NCBI RefSeq assembly: GCF_016862635.1
Contig: NZ_BONI01000010.1
Span: forward strand, 95,021-159,020
Length of the DNA stretch: 64,000 bases
Source: Catellatospora coxensis
GTDB lineage: Bacteria > Actinomycetota > Actinomycetes > Mycobacteriales > Micromonosporaceae
Direction: 5' to 3'
The stretch's first letter is position 1; every line of letters begins with the position of its first letter. The translations under genes were made by a program, and so were the position numbers. Of the stretch, positions 45,838 to 55,201 are shown in pieces. Under the pieces are notes generated by a model, which worked only from the letters and a program-made list of their open reading frames with translations, had not been told where the DNA came from and did no database searches.

Positions 45838-46806
45838 TCAGCGCAGTGCCACCAGCAATCGGCCCTGCTCGGTGGTGGTGACCTGGGTGCCCAGTTCCGC
45901 GCAGGCCTTGCCGAACCGCCAGCCGATCCACTCCGCCTCGTGCGGCATCGCGAACCGGGTCCGGGTGAAGTCCAGCGCCAGCGGCACCGCCTCCACCGAC
46001 ACCGGCCCGAGTGCGTCCACGGTCACCTCGAACAGCAGCCCGAGGTCGTTGCGCAGGCCGGGATCTACGGCGTAGTCGTCGACGAAGTCGCCCATGTCGT
46101 ACAGCACCGGCCCGTGCACGCCGTGGAACACGTGCGCCGAGTGCCCGGCGACCAGCGTCGCTCCGGCGGCGAGCAGCTGCGTCGCGGCGGCCCGTACATG
46201 GCCGACCGGGCCACTGGTCATGTTCGGGCCCCAGTGCGGGGTCACCAGCGCGACGTCGACCTGCGCGGCCATCTCGGCGACCAGCTCGGCCAGCCAGTCC
46301 GGCACGCCGTGGTACAGGTCGGCGAAGGCGACGCCGGGTCCGTCCTCGGTGGCCGCGAAGTCCTGCGGGTGGTCGGTGACGCCGAGCACGCCGAGGCGCA
46401 CGCCGCCCGCCTCCAGCAGCCGCCACGCCCGCGCCCTGGCCTGGTCGGGGCCCGCGCCGACCACGGCGACCCCGGCCCGGTCCAGGTGGTCGAGGGTGTC
46501 GGCGAGCGCGACCGGGCCGAAGTCGAGGGCATGGTTGTTGGCCAGGGTCACGCAGTCGACGCCCAGCCAGGCCAGCAGCCCAGCGGCCCGGGGCGGGGCG
46601 CGGAAGAAGAACGGCTTGCCCGGCGCCGGCCACGGCTCGCCGCGCTCGGAGATGCAGCACTCCAGATTGACCACGCACAGGTCCGCCGCGGCGGTGAGCT
46701 GCCGCACCTGTTCGGCGAAGATCTCCTCGTACGCCGCGTGCCCGAGAGTGAGCCGGTCCGCCACGGAGCGGCCGAGCATCGTGTCCCCCGCCAGGACGAG
46801 CTTCAC
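45838..46806 (-). CDS. CapA-like metallophosphatase-fold protein
   Basis: A 322-residue protein of the CapA / poly-gamma-glutamate biosynthesis family. KLVLAGDTMLGRSV opens the domain, VNLECCISERG and LANNHALDFGPVALADTLDHL follow, and VTPHWGPNM and GHSAHVFHGVHGPVLYDMGDF give the metal-binding His/Asp set. No signal peptide is present at the GTG 46806 start, so it seems cytoplasmic. No pgs or cap genes are adjacent, and polyglutamate synthesis should not be assumed. Confidence 0.85.
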   Translation of the reverse strand: MKLVLAGDTMLGRSVADRLTLGHAAYEEIFAEQVRQLTAAADLCVVNLECCISERGEPWPAPGKPFFFRAPPRAAGLLAWLGVDCVTLANNHALDFGPVALADTLDHLDRAGVAVVGAGPDQARARAWRLLEAGGVRLGVLGVTDHPQDFAATEDGPGVAFADLYHGVPDWLAELVAEMAAQVDVALVTPHWGPNMTSGPVGHVRAAATQLLAAGATLVAGHSAHVFHGVHGPVLYDMGDFVDDYAVDPGLRNDLGLLFEVTVDALGPVSVEAVPLALDFTRTRFAMPHEAEWIGWRFGKACAELGTQVTTTEQGRLLVALR

Positions 46807-46926
46807 GCCCTCATTGTGCCCCTCCGCCGATCTTGTGGGCTGGTTTGCCGCGCGAAATCCGGCCGTTCGGACAAGATTCCCGACAGCGGGCGCGCCGAGG
46901 GATGATGGGGGCACAGGAGGACGGCC

Positions 46927-48075
46927 ATGCGACCCACTCTGCGGTTGGGCAGCATCGCCGGCATCCCGGTCGGCGTGCACTGGTCGGTATTGCTGATCAT
47001 GCTGCTGCTGGGCCAGGGGCTGGCGACCGCCGTGCTGCCCGCGGGCGCGCCGGGCGGCTCGGCCGGCGCGTACTGGATCGTCGCCCTCGCCGTCACCGTG
47101 CTGTTCCTCGGCTCGCTGCTCGCCCACGAGCTGAGCCACGCCATCGTCGCCCGCCACTACGGGGTCAGCGTGCGCCGGATCACGCTGTGGCTGCTCGGCG
47201 GCATGGCCGAACTGGAGTCCGAGCCGCCGCACGCCCGCGCCGACCTGCTCGTCGCGCTCGCCGGGCCGCTGGCCAGCCTCGGCGCGGCGGCGCTGTTCGG
47301 CGCGGCGGCCGGCGGGCTGTACCTGACCGGGCTGGCCCCGCTGGCCTGGGTCGCGCTGGCCTGGCTGGCACTGGTCAACGCGGTGCTGGCGGTGTTCAAC
47401 CTGCTGCCCGGCGCGCCCCTGGACGGGGGCCGGGTGCTGCGCGCGGCGCTGTGGTGGTGGCGCGGCGACCGGGCCTTCGCCCAGCGCACCGCCGCGCGGG
47501 CGGGCATGGTCGTCAGCATCCTGATGATCACGGGCGGCACGCTGCAGGTGCTGTGGCTGGCCGACATCGGCGGCCTGTGGCTGGTGCTGCTCGGCTGGTT
47601 CCTGCTGTTCGCCGGCCAGGCCGAGCAGGCCGACGCGCGCCTGCGCTCGGCCCTGTCCGGTGTGCTGGTACGCGACGCGATGACCCCGCTGCCCGTCGCC
47701 GGCTACGTCACCCAGCGCCTCGACGACTTCATCACCGTCGCCGCCGCCCACCGCCCCGCCGACGCGTACCCCGTGCTCGACCCCGACGGCCGCCCCGCCG
47801 GCCTGGTCACCCTCTTCTCCCTGGCCCGCCTGTCCCCCGCCCAGCGCACCGACAAGACCCTCCGCGACGTCCGCTTCCCCCTGGACCGCCTGACCCTCCT
47901 CGCCCCCGACGACCCGCTCGAAGAAGCCGCCCACCGCATCACCGCCACCCGCCTGCCCTGCCTGGTCCTCTCCGAAGGCCTCCTTGTAGGCCTCCTCACC
48001 ACCGCCGACCTCTCCCGCACCATCGACCTCCACACCCTCACCGGAGGAAGGGCACCCTCACCTCGCTCTGCGTAG
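46927..48075 (+). CDS. Site-2 protease (M50) with CBS domains
   Basis: A 382-residue intramembrane metalloprotease of the Rv2625c-like M50B group. The zinc site is HELSH (~residues 66-70), and [13 protein letters not shown] gives the third ligand Asp. About six membrane helices occupy residues 10-220; CBS repeats (~245-365; [14 protein letters not shown] and [17 protein letters not shown]) form the cytosolic end. It probably cleaves a membrane-bound regulator in response to a nucleotide. The ATG 46927 has AGGAGG eight bases upstream. Its last codons run into a palindromic repeat, which supplies the stop. Confidence 0.9.
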   Translation: MRPTLRLGSIAGIPVGVHWSVLLIMLLLGQGLATAVLPAGAPGGSAGAYWIVALAVTVLFLGSLLAHELSHAIVARHYGVSVRRITLWLLGGMAELESEPPHARADLLVALAGPLASLGAAALFGAAAGGLYLTGLAPLAWVALAWLALVNAVLAVFNLLPGAPLDGGRVLRAALWWWRGDRAFAQRTAARAGMVVSILMITGGTLQVLWLADIGGLWLVLLGWFLLFAGQAEQADARLRSALSGVLVRDAMTPLPVAGYVTQRLDDFITVAAAHRPADAYPVLDPDGRPAGLVTLFSLARLSPAQRTDKTLRDVRFPLDRLTLLAPDDPLEEAAHRITATRLPCLVLSEGLLVGLLTTADLSRTIDLHTLTGGRAPSPRSA

Positions 48076-48090
48076 AGGGCGGCACCTTAT
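48046..48090. repeat. Palindromic repeat, GAAGGGCACCTTC family (copy 3, degenerate)
   Basis: GGAAGGGCACCCTCACCTCG and CGTAGAGGGCGGCACCTT keep the family arms with mismatches. The copy begins inside the M50 protease gene and gives that protein its last residues (GRAPSPRSA) and stop codon. Confidence 0.7.
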
Positions 48091-48253
48091 TAACTTCACT
48101 CCCATACGCTCCGCTACCCCAACGGGCTGTACCGTCATCCACAAGTGTCCGGTTCTAGGCATCTCTGCCCGGTTGAGCTGTTCGGCGGATGCATGCTCGG
48201 GGCCTCGTGCATACGCTTCGCGGCGGTGGCGTTGCGGACGACGGAGGGAAGCG

Positions 48254-48559
48254 ATGGAGATCATCGGCCTGGCAGACGCAGTGGACGCGCTGCGCAGGGA
48301 ACTAGCCGAAGCACAGAAGTTGGGCGAGAATGATCCGCTCGGGTTCGAAGTAGGACCGGTAGAAGTCGAATTCAGTCTGGTGGCCAAGAAGTCCGGCGGC
48401 GGCAAGGTGGGCATCTCGTTCGGGGTGATCGTTGACGTGAACGGGAGCGTCGGCCGGGAGGAGACCCATCGAGTCAAGGTGACGCTGACCCCGAAAGATC
48501 GAAAGACGGGCCGGCGACCCGAGATCAATGATGAGGTGCAAGCCATACCCAACAGGTGA
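48254..48559 (+). CDS. Trypco2-type protein (trypsin-co-occurring domain 2)
   Basis: A 101-residue protein. MEIIGLADAVDALRRELAEAQ is a helix, then LGFEVGPVEVEFSLVAKKSGGGK, GISFGVIVDVNGS and THRVKVTLTPKDR form strands. This pattern matches the trypco2 family, which occurs beside trypsin-like peptidases in STAND-type conflict systems. ATG 48254 has GGAGGGA upstream. It is 6 bases ahead of the trypsin-STAND gene, so it is surely in the same operon. It may be a sensor, a substrate or a modifier of the protease; which one is not known. Confidence 0.8.
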   Translation: MEIIGLADAVDALRRELAEAQKLGENDPLGFEVGPVEVEFSLVAKKSGGGKVGISFGVIVDVNGSVGREETHRVKVTLTPKDRKTGRRPEINDEVQAIPNR

Positions 48560-48565
48560 TCTTCT

Positions 48566-51500
48566 GTGACGGATCTGGCACGCGTATGTGAGATTTATGC
48601 CGCACAGCAGGGCACCACGTCCATGCGGTGCGCTTCAGGCACCCTGATGCCCGGTGGCCTAGTGATCACTGCGGCCCACGCCGTAGGGCCGGTCGGCAGT
48701 GCGGTTAGCGTACGGCGGCTTCACGAGCACGAGCTCCACCCCGGCACGGTGATATGGAGCAGGAACGACCACGCGGTCGACGCCGCGCTGATACGCGTGC
48801 CCGATGCGATTGATCCTGGCGATCTTGCCGCGCTGCGTTGGGGTCAGCTGGTCTGCGGTGCCGGCACCGTCCGCGTGGAGGCGGTCGGTTTTCCCAGTTC
48901 CACTGTGGATCCCGACGACGGAGCGAGAGACACCGAACACCTGGCCGGCACGGTCCGGCAGTCTGCATCCGCCAAGTCCGGTCGACTCGACATCGCGGCA
49001 GACAAACCACCTGACGATTGGTTCGGCATGTCAGGTGCGGGCCTGTTCTGCAACGAACGGTTCGTAGGCGTGATCGCCCGAGCGAATCCGCATTTCCCGC
49101 AGACCCGCGTGAGTGGGGTTCATCTTGCGACACTCGCCGACGACCCGGAGTTCGCCGCGCTTGCCTGGCCGGGCGAGATGAAATCGCGGCCAGGACTCGA
49201 ACCCGCCGAACTGGTCTCCCTCCAGCAGCCGGTGGAACCACCGCTATCCCCCGCGTCGCTGCTGCGCGCCGATGCCGCGGTGGTGCCGTTCAGCGGTCAG
49301 GAGGACCTGATCGAACGCCTACATGGCTGGTGCACTGAACCGCTGCCGAAGTCCGCCTTCCTGATCACCGGAACGGCAGGACGCGGAAAGACCCGAACGG
49401 CCCGTCACTTCGCCGATCAGATGCGCCGTGCGGGTTGGGCCACGGTCGTGCTGGCGACCAGCACCCTCGAGCCAGAGGCCGTACAGCAGCTCGCTTCGGT
49501 GCACCAGCCGCTCCTGCTCGTCATAGACTTCGCCGAACACCGATCAGAACAAATGGCCGTGCTGGGTAAGGCACTGAACGAACGTACTCATGCGACGCCA
49601 CTGCGAGTCCTCCTTCTGGCCCGGCGCGCAGGCGAGTGGCGGACGCAGCTTCCGGCCGGCCTGGGCTTTGCCATCTCGGCCACGACGCACAACCATCGCG
49701 AACTCCGCACGCTGGACACCCCTGAAGAGCGTCGCGTGGCGTTTGCTCAAGCCGTCCGATCATTCGCCGCCGGTTTGCACCGACTTTCTGAACGCGGCGG
49801 CATCGCCCCCAGAGACTGGGACATCATCGCAGCGGCCGTGCAGACGCCCCACCTGCCCGGGCCGATGACGGCGCTGGACGTCCAATTGACCGCGCTGGTC
49901 AGCCTGCTGCGTGCCGGAGGGCCAACGGATGGCGACGACGTGGTGACCGAAGCCCGAGACCTGCTAAGCAACCACGAGGCCGAATACTGGCAGCGAATCG
50001 CAGCGCGACACGGCCTCCATCTCCATTCGGACACCCAGGAGGTCGCCGTCGCGGCCGCCTGTCTGCTCCCTGCGGCCGATCGAGACCAGGCTATTGCCAT
50101 TCTGGGACGAGTGCCCGAAATCGAGGAGCTGACCCAGGATCGTAAAGGGGCAGTGGCTGCCTGGCTGGAGGACCTTTATCCGAGCTCCGCCGACTTCTGG
50201 GGAGGTTTGCGCCCGGACCTGCTCGCAGAACATCTGGTGGCCAAGGCACTCGGACGGAACACGAAGATCCTTCCGGTGCTGCTAGCCCAGGTCGACCAGC
50301 GCCAGGCCCGGCAGGCGATGACCATGCTGGCCGCTGCAGCCGGCCCGAGGGCGTTCCTGCAGGACCAGATCTCTGCTGTCATGGCAACCCATCCACGATC
50401 ACTGGCGACAGCTGCGGTACAAGTGGCGTTGGAGGCGGCCGACCCGAAGCCGCTTCGCCGTGCCCTGTCGAGTCTCGTCGCCGCGCAAGGGAACGACCTG
50501 GCCCTGATGCAGCTCCTCTACCATTGCATACCAAACAGGACTGAGGTTCATTCCAAGCTTGCCGCCGATATCGCTGGCCACGTGGTGGCGGGGCTGCAGC
50601 GCCGGGCACCACGTCGCGCACGATCGCCTCTGGCCTTTCTGAGTGCACGCACGCAGGAGAGCGAAGCCAGCCTGGCCCGTGCGATCGACAGCCATGCTGT
50701 TCGATTGGCCGCGCTGGGACGCGGTAAGGAGGCGCTGGCGAAGGCGCGACAGGCCGTGGCCATTAGCCAGCGACTGGCCCGGGCAAATGCGAACAGCTAC
50801 CTGGGCACCTATGCGATGACATTGAACAACCTGTCTAACTGCCTCTACGACCTCGGCTTGCAGGCCGAAGGCCTAGAGGTCAGCCGACAGGCCGTAACCG
50901 CGTACCGGCAGCTACTCCCCCCGCTGCCCACACAGTTGAGCTCTGAGGACGACCACAGCCTGTTCGCCGGTCTTGCCACCGCGCTGAACAACCTGTCCAC
51001 GGCACTCGGAGCTCAGGAAAGCCTGATCGCCGCCAGTGAATCGGTGGTGATCTGCCGCCTGCTCGTCGCCGCGAGCGATACCTACACCGCCGATCTGGCA
51101 CGATCCCTGAACAGCCTTTCGTCGAGCCTGAACGGACTCGGGGCCTTTTCAGAGGCAGCTGACTCGGTCAAAGAAGCGGTGAAGCTGTACCGGCCTCTGG
51201 CCGATACCCTTCCTGACTCTTACCTACCCAGTTTGGCAGCTTCCTACAACAATCTGACGCTGTGCCTCGTCGCCTTAGGTAACCGCGGAGCCGCTCTGGC
51301 CGCGAGCAAGCAGGCAGTGAAGCGTTACCAGCGGCTTACGACGCGGCGGCCCGGCGCCTATGTCGCCGAACTCGCTCGATCGCTTTGCACCGAGTCGGAC
51401 TGCTTCGCCGAGTGGAGCCAACCGACCCAGGCTTACCAGTCGATCCATGACGCGGTGCACATCTACCGCCGGCTCGTGGTCGACGGGCAGGGAGACCATC

Positions 51501-51655
51501 GCCAGAACTTGAAGCGCTCGCTGTACACCCTCGCCGACCGGGCTCGGCAGATCGGCCGCCACAGAGAGGCCGATCAGGCCGAGCTGGAGGCACGAGAGTA
51601 TGCCAGCATTGACAAGGAAGGCCCTAGTCAACGCGACACCAGGCCACCGCTGTAG
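48566..51655 (+). CDS. Trypsin-like protease / STAND NTPase / TPR fusion
   Basis: A 1029-residue multidomain protein. Residues ~1-205 are a trypsin-like serine protease without signal peptide: H38 (ITAAHAV), D72 (VDAALI) and S156 (GMSGAG, in place of GDSGG). Residues ~240-560 form a STAND-like P-loop NTPase with Walker A GTAGRGKT (~268) and Walker B LLLVIDFAE (~318). Residues ~700-1010 hold tetratricopeptide repeats (EALAKARQAVAISQRLARAN, LNNLSNCLYDLGLQAEGLEVSR, LNNLSTALGAQESLIAASES) ready to detect a ligand. Such proteins are regarded as NTP-switched conflict or defence effectors. The GTG follows the trypco2 stop by 6 bases. It has a TTA codon at 51275, rare in this genome, and lower GC than its neighbours. 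Confidence 0.85.
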   Translation: MTDLARVCEIYAAQQGTTSMRCASGTLMPGGLVITAAHAVGPVGSAVSVRRLHEHELHPGTVIWSRNDHAVDAALIRVPDAIDPGDLAALRWGQLVCGAGTVRVEAVGFPSSTVDPDDGARDTEHLAGTVRQSASAKSGRLDIAADKPPDDWFGMSGAGLFCNERFVGVIARANPHFPQTRVSGVHLATLADDPEFAALAWPGEMKSRPGLEPAELVSLQQPVEPPLSPASLLRADAAVVPFSGQEDLIERLHGWCTEPLPKSAFLITGTAGRGKTRTARHFADQMRRAGWATVVLATSTLEPEAVQQLASVHQPLLLVIDFAEHRSEQMAVLGKALNERTHATPLRVLLLARRAGEWRTQLPAGLGFAISATTHNHRELRTLDTPEERRVAFAQAVRSFAAGLHRLSERGGIAPRDWDIIAAAVQTPHLPGPMTALDVQLTALVSLLRAGGPTDGDDVVTEARDLLSNHEAEYWQRIAARHGLHLHSDTQEVAVAAACLLPAADRDQAIAILGRVPEIEELTQDRKGAVAAWLEDLYPSSADFWGGLRPDLLAEHLVAKALGRNTKILPVLLAQVDQRQARQAMTMLAAAAGPRAFLQDQISAVMATHPRSLATAAVQVALEAADPKPLRRALSSLVAAQGNDLALMQLLYHCIPNRTEVHSKLAADIAGHVVAGLQRRAPRRARSPLAFLSARTQESEASLARAIDSHAVRLAALGRGKEALAKARQAVAISQRLARANANSYLGTYAMTLNNLSNCLYDLGLQAEGLEVSRQAVTAYRQLLPPLPTQLSSEDDHSLFAGLATALNNLSTALGAQESLIAASESVVICRLLVAASDTYTADLARSLNSLSSSLNGLGAFSEAADSVKEAVKLYRPLADTLPDSYLPSLAASYNNLTLCLVALGNRGAALAASKQAVKRYQRLTTRRPGAYVAELARSLCTESDCFAEWSQPTQAYQSIHDAVHIYRRLVVDGQGDHRQNLKRSLYTLADRARQIGRHREADQAELEAREYASIDKEGPSQRDTRPPL

Positions 51656-51857
51656 ACGCACTGGCTTCCTTCGCGATCGAGAAAGTTCGACAGTGACGAG
51701 TGCGGGACCAATGCTCAGCACTTTGGACCCGAATGAATGATTTTCGATCGTTTTAGCAGTGGAAGACTACTACTGTCTGGTTCGGCGCTTCGTGACAGCC
51801 GATCATCGGGACAAGAATCGCACGTCATGTTCTTCTACGCCCTCTCCGGGAGCACGA

Positions 51858-54431
51858 ATGAACCGCAGTGACGTTCAGCGCAAGGTGGCGGTGCTCGACG
51901 CCGTACTGCAGATCTGGAACGGCGTGCTGCAGGGCCGGGATGGTGACCTGTTGCCCGCCGGCAGCCGAGACTTGCTCGCCGGCACCGTAGCCGGCCACTT
52001 GTCGGACGCCGAGGGCCGCCTGCGGCCCGTCGGCGAACTCCGTTCTCTGCTACTGCAGTGGCTGCGTCCCATGCGGAACACCGACAGAGCGGTTACCGAA
52101 CCCACTGTGCTGCGCGTGTTGCGAGCGTCGTACGCCAAGGCCATCCCGGTCAGCGGTCGGAGTGAAGATCCCCCGGATGGCGCGGACCTTGTGCTCCTCC
52201 TCGAACGAGCCACGGGGTGGGGACCCGACAAACCCATGGCATGCAGCGGCATGAGCTACCACTTTATCCACCATACCGGCCTGTATCCCGACACGGCTGC
52301 CGGAGAATTGATCGACGCCGGTGTTCGCCGACTTCTGGACCATGGCGTCCCCTGGGGCCAGCCCAGGCCCGGGCGACTCAACCCCGACATGCGTCGGCGC
52401 CTCGTGCCCGCCAACGCGGACCGGCTCGCACTGTTCGACGGTGTCACCGACGGCTTGAGCGCTGGGCAGACCGAACAGTTGACCCGGCTCGCCTGCGTGT
52501 TGCTTGTCGGCGAAACCTTATTGGACTACGTCACCGCGCTCAGCGATCCATTCCGCGAAACAAACAGTAGGTGGCAGGAGTTGGCAGCTGCCGTACTGCC
52601 GCACTGGTCCGATCCGCCGGAAAGGCGGGAACTGCGGCGGCTCAGTGTCGAGCTGGACCGGGTGGAGCCGTCGGCAGAAAGCGCCGAGTTGGGCGGTGAC
52701 TCGCTAGGCGTAGACTACGCGGACTTTCGCGCGGTATTCCGAACATTTGCCGAAAGGGCGCGCTACTTCCACGAGACAGGCCGTACTGCCCAGCGACCCA
52801 AGCCCACCGGTAACCCGGCCGACTTCCGGCGCCTGGCCGTCCACCTCGAACTTGCCATCGCCGAGGTACTGGAATACCGCACAGACAGCACCCATCGACT
52901 CGACGACATGATACTTGAGCTAGTCGACGAGGTGATCGAGGTACGTGAGCTTCAGCACGGTACCAGCGGAATGCTCAACATCCATCGCCAGCTGCGCCGA
53001 CATCCGCGAGAGCGGCAGGACCACGGCACCCCTGGCGCCACCGTCCTACAGCAGGTGCTGACTAACCTCGCGCAACAAAACCGGCTCGGCGGCGACGCCC
53101 AGTCGGGTCGATCCTCCACCCCGGCCAGTGGACGGGACATCGAACGACTGGTCGAGGCCGCCGATCAGTATGTGGCTGGTCGCGGGCGTGACGGAATCCT
53201 GAGTACATTCGCCGAGAAACTGCCGGCGGTCATCACTGCGCTGACGCAGCCCGGCGGTCCGGCAGACGAAATCGAGTCCGCAGCGGACGCCCGCTGGCGG
53301 CTGCTGTCAGCCAGCGGGCTAGCGCTCAGCAGGCAACCTGCTGCTCATCATACGATTGCGGTTGCCAAGTCGTTCGCCGAGTTGGGCTGGACGGTGGCGG
53401 ACGAGCGCGCACCGTCGGACATGCGTTCCGTCAACGATCCGGTATACAAGGCGCTACTCAAGCTGGAGAATAGCGAATTCGCACCAGACCTCGCCGGATC
53501 ACTCACCAGGATCATGCGCGTACGCCCATTGGCGGACAGCAAGAAAGCGAACTTCGCTATGGCGCAGAAGGCCGCACACGAGTCGGTCATCTATGGCAGC
53601 CGAGCGCTGGAGGCGCTCATGGCCAGCCCGTCTGCCACCGTCCAGCGCATCGTCGACGCGCTGTCCGGTCTTCAATTGTCGCTATTGCAGGCAGGGGGAG
53701 TATTTATTCGCAGCGCCGAAACGGAGTTGATCCTCCCGCTGAAGTACAGCAGCCGCGAGCAGCGCATGGCTCACGCACGCTACATCCGGGACCTGGCCAC
53801 CACTTCGTACACCTACACCAACCTCGCGGTCGCTCGACTGTACGACCTCAACTGCGTGGCTGACACGAACCTCGTCAAGCGCAGCGAGTTGAACATCCCC
53901 GACACGGCACCGGCGTCGACGTCGATGATGGGGATGCGAAGTTTGCTCTTGTGGGCAACGCTGCACCTGTCATTTCCCACTCGAGTCGCCAAGGACGTAC
54001 GCTCGTTGCTGCCGAGCGTTCCGGCGGCGTTCCGCGAGATGCTCCAGCTGCGGCATCTCAGCCCGCTCAACTTCGCCGACATGACTCGCATCGCCATGCA
54101 CTACGCCTTCCTCCAGGGCGACTTTCGCCATCCGGCCGGCGGAGCCACCAGCTTCCACCCCTCGACCCCGTCCCACCTGCGACCGGGATCGCGGGAACTC
54201 GACCTGGGCGCCTGCGGCCAGTATCTGGCGGCCAACGGCTTCGACACCGGAGTTCTCGATGTCATCGAGTTGAAAGTAGTCAATCAAACCCTCGACGAGA
54301 CCAGCGACGGCAGATACAGCGAGTGGCGGCAGAACTACGTCAATAGAGCGAAACGCAGTCCTACCCGCTTCACCCGTGCGGATCTCGCGTACGCCTCCAT
54401 CCGCCTGCGTGACGCAACGATCGGACATTGA
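51858..54431 (+). CDS. Large helical protein of unknown family, next to the trypsin-STAND gene
   Basis: An 857-residue cytosolic protein; no known domain recognised. It is mostly helical, with no membrane segment and no clear Walker, protease, nuclease or HTH motif. Features that can be described: an N-terminal helical half (~1-340) with SGMSYHFIHHTGLYPD near 130, a charged hinge (~390-450), and a C-terminal half (~540-857) with KALLKLENSEFAPDLAGSLTRI and ESVIYGSRALEALMASPSATVQRI. ATG 51858 has GGGAG upstream; the ORF could extend in frame to 51759, but that part has other codon use. Codon usage and GC are low like the trypsin-STAND gene, and a TTA codon lies at 52518. It is separated from that gene by 202 bases but reads the same way, so it may belong to the same system. 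Confidence 0.7.
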   Translation: MNRSDVQRKVAVLDAVLQIWNGVLQGRDGDLLPAGSRDLLAGTVAGHLSDAEGRLRPVGELRSLLLQWLRPMRNTDRAVTEPTVLRVLRASYAKAIPVSGRSEDPPDGADLVLLLERATGWGPDKPMACSGMSYHFIHHTGLYPDTAAGELIDAGVRRLLDHGVPWGQPRPGRLNPDMRRRLVPANADRLALFDGVTDGLSAGQTEQLTRLACVLLVGETLLDYVTALSDPFRETNSRWQELAAAVLPHWSDPPERRELRRLSVELDRVEPSAESAELGGDSLGVDYADFRAVFRTFAERARYFHETGRTAQRPKPTGNPADFRRLAVHLELAIAEVLEYRTDSTHRLDDMILELVDEVIEVRELQHGTSGMLNIHRQLRRHPRERQDHGTPGATVLQQVLTNLAQQNRLGGDAQSGRSSTPASGRDIERLVEAADQYVAGRGRDGILSTFAEKLPAVITALTQPGGPADEIESAADARWRLLSASGLALSRQPAAHHTIAVAKSFAELGWTVADERAPSDMRSVNDPVYKALLKLENSEFAPDLAGSLTRIMRVRPLADSKKANFAMAQKAAHESVIYGSRALEALMASPSATVQRIVDALSGLQLSLLQAGGVFIRSAETELILPLKYSSREQRMAHARYIRDLATTSYTYTNLAVARLYDLNCVADTNLVKRSELNIPDTAPASTSMMGMRSLLLWATLHLSFPTRVAKDVRSLLPSVPAAFREMLQLRHLSPLNFADMTRIAMHYAFLQGDFRHPAGGATSFHPSTPSHLRPGSRELDLGACGQYLAANGFDTGVLDVIELKVVNQTLDETSDGRYSEWRQNYVNRAKRSPTRFTRADLAYASIRLRDATIGH

Positions 54432-54510
54432 AATCATCACTGCCCGATACAGTGGCGCCATCCGGAGCGGCTTGTTGCAAAGTGATGGCAATAGCCGCTA
54501 AGTTGCGGCA

Positions 54511-54981
54511 ATGTCGTCACCCTTGGTCGTGGTCGAGGTCATCCTGCTCTCCGAGTGCGAAGGCGTTCTGCGTTACCGGCAATCGCGAGCCGCAGTCCGT
54601 GACCGCGCCCACCCGGACGACGTGGCCCGGCAGATTGCCGGCCTGTCGCCGTGTACCAGCGGCGGCCTGCTCCATTCAACCTCGTGGCGGGCGGAACAGG
54701 CTACCGTCGTGCTGACCTACGTTGCGCTGCCCGACATGCAGCCCGCGTCGGCTCGGCCGGTGCAGCTGGACGCCGTGACCTATGGCGGTCATCCGCTCGC
54801 GCCCAGCCCGGCGACCGTCGACCTGGACGCCGTCGCCGCACACGCCTGCCGCCACCTCGCGATGCTCGCCGACACCGACCGCGTCGTCGCCACCGCGGCC
54901 CTGCTGCTGCCGGAGCTGTGGGAGCCGCTACGCAAGCTGGCTCCGGTACCGGCGGGCGCGCTGACTGCTGTCGCCGTCTGA
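54511..54981 (+). CDS. Hypothetical protein
   Basis: A 156-residue soluble protein with a mixed strand/helix N-terminal half (SPLVVVEVILLSECEGVLRYRQSR, GGLLHSTSWRAEQATVVLTYVALPD) and a helical end (VAAHACRHLAMLADTDRVVATAALL). No family was recognised. A TAAGTT box ends 6 bases before ATG 54511. Its GC has returned to the genome level, so it probably marks the right end of the low-GC island. Confidence 0.6.
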   Translation: MSSPLVVVEVILLSECEGVLRYRQSRAAVRDRAHPDDVARQIAGLSPCTSGGLLHSTSWRAEQATVVLTYVALPDMQPASARPVQLDAVTYGGHPLAPSPATVDLDAVAAHACRHLAMLADTDRVVATAALLLPELWEPLRKLAPVPAGALTAVAV

Positions 54982-55134
54982 CCCTTCCGCGGCGCCGATC
55001 AGGGTCGCGCACTGCCCATACTGCGCCGCCCATCCCAGTCGTCGGCTGGCCTCCCGGGCCGCTCAACGGGGTCGCGTTTGGTCCGTCCCGGTGACCCGCC
55101 GGCCCCTCAATCCCGACGAGTCTGCTCGATCTAC

Positions 55135-55160
55135 GAGTAAGCCCGCCTCCTATCGGGTAG
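55135..55160 (+). promoter_or_regulatory. Possible SigB-like stress promoter for the hemerythrin gene
   Basis: GAGT (55135-55138), a 16-base spacer and GGGTAG (55155-55160) resemble the GnnT-N14-16-GGGTA(C/T) pattern used by SigB-type sigma factors in Streptomyces. It is 42 bases upstream of the start. Only a motif match. Confidence 0.35.
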
Positions 55161-55201
55161 ATGTGGCTGCGAAGGAACTGTCGGACCTTTGGGAGGAAAG
55201 C

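Noticed and set aside
45838..46806. CapA as evidence of a capsule or polyglutamate cluster
   Set aside because: No ligase or export partner is adjacent, and the family is broad.
51759..51857. N-terminal extension of the 857-residue protein
   Set aside because: The added codons lack the codon bias of the gene, and the ribosome site GGGAG belongs to the ATG at 51858.
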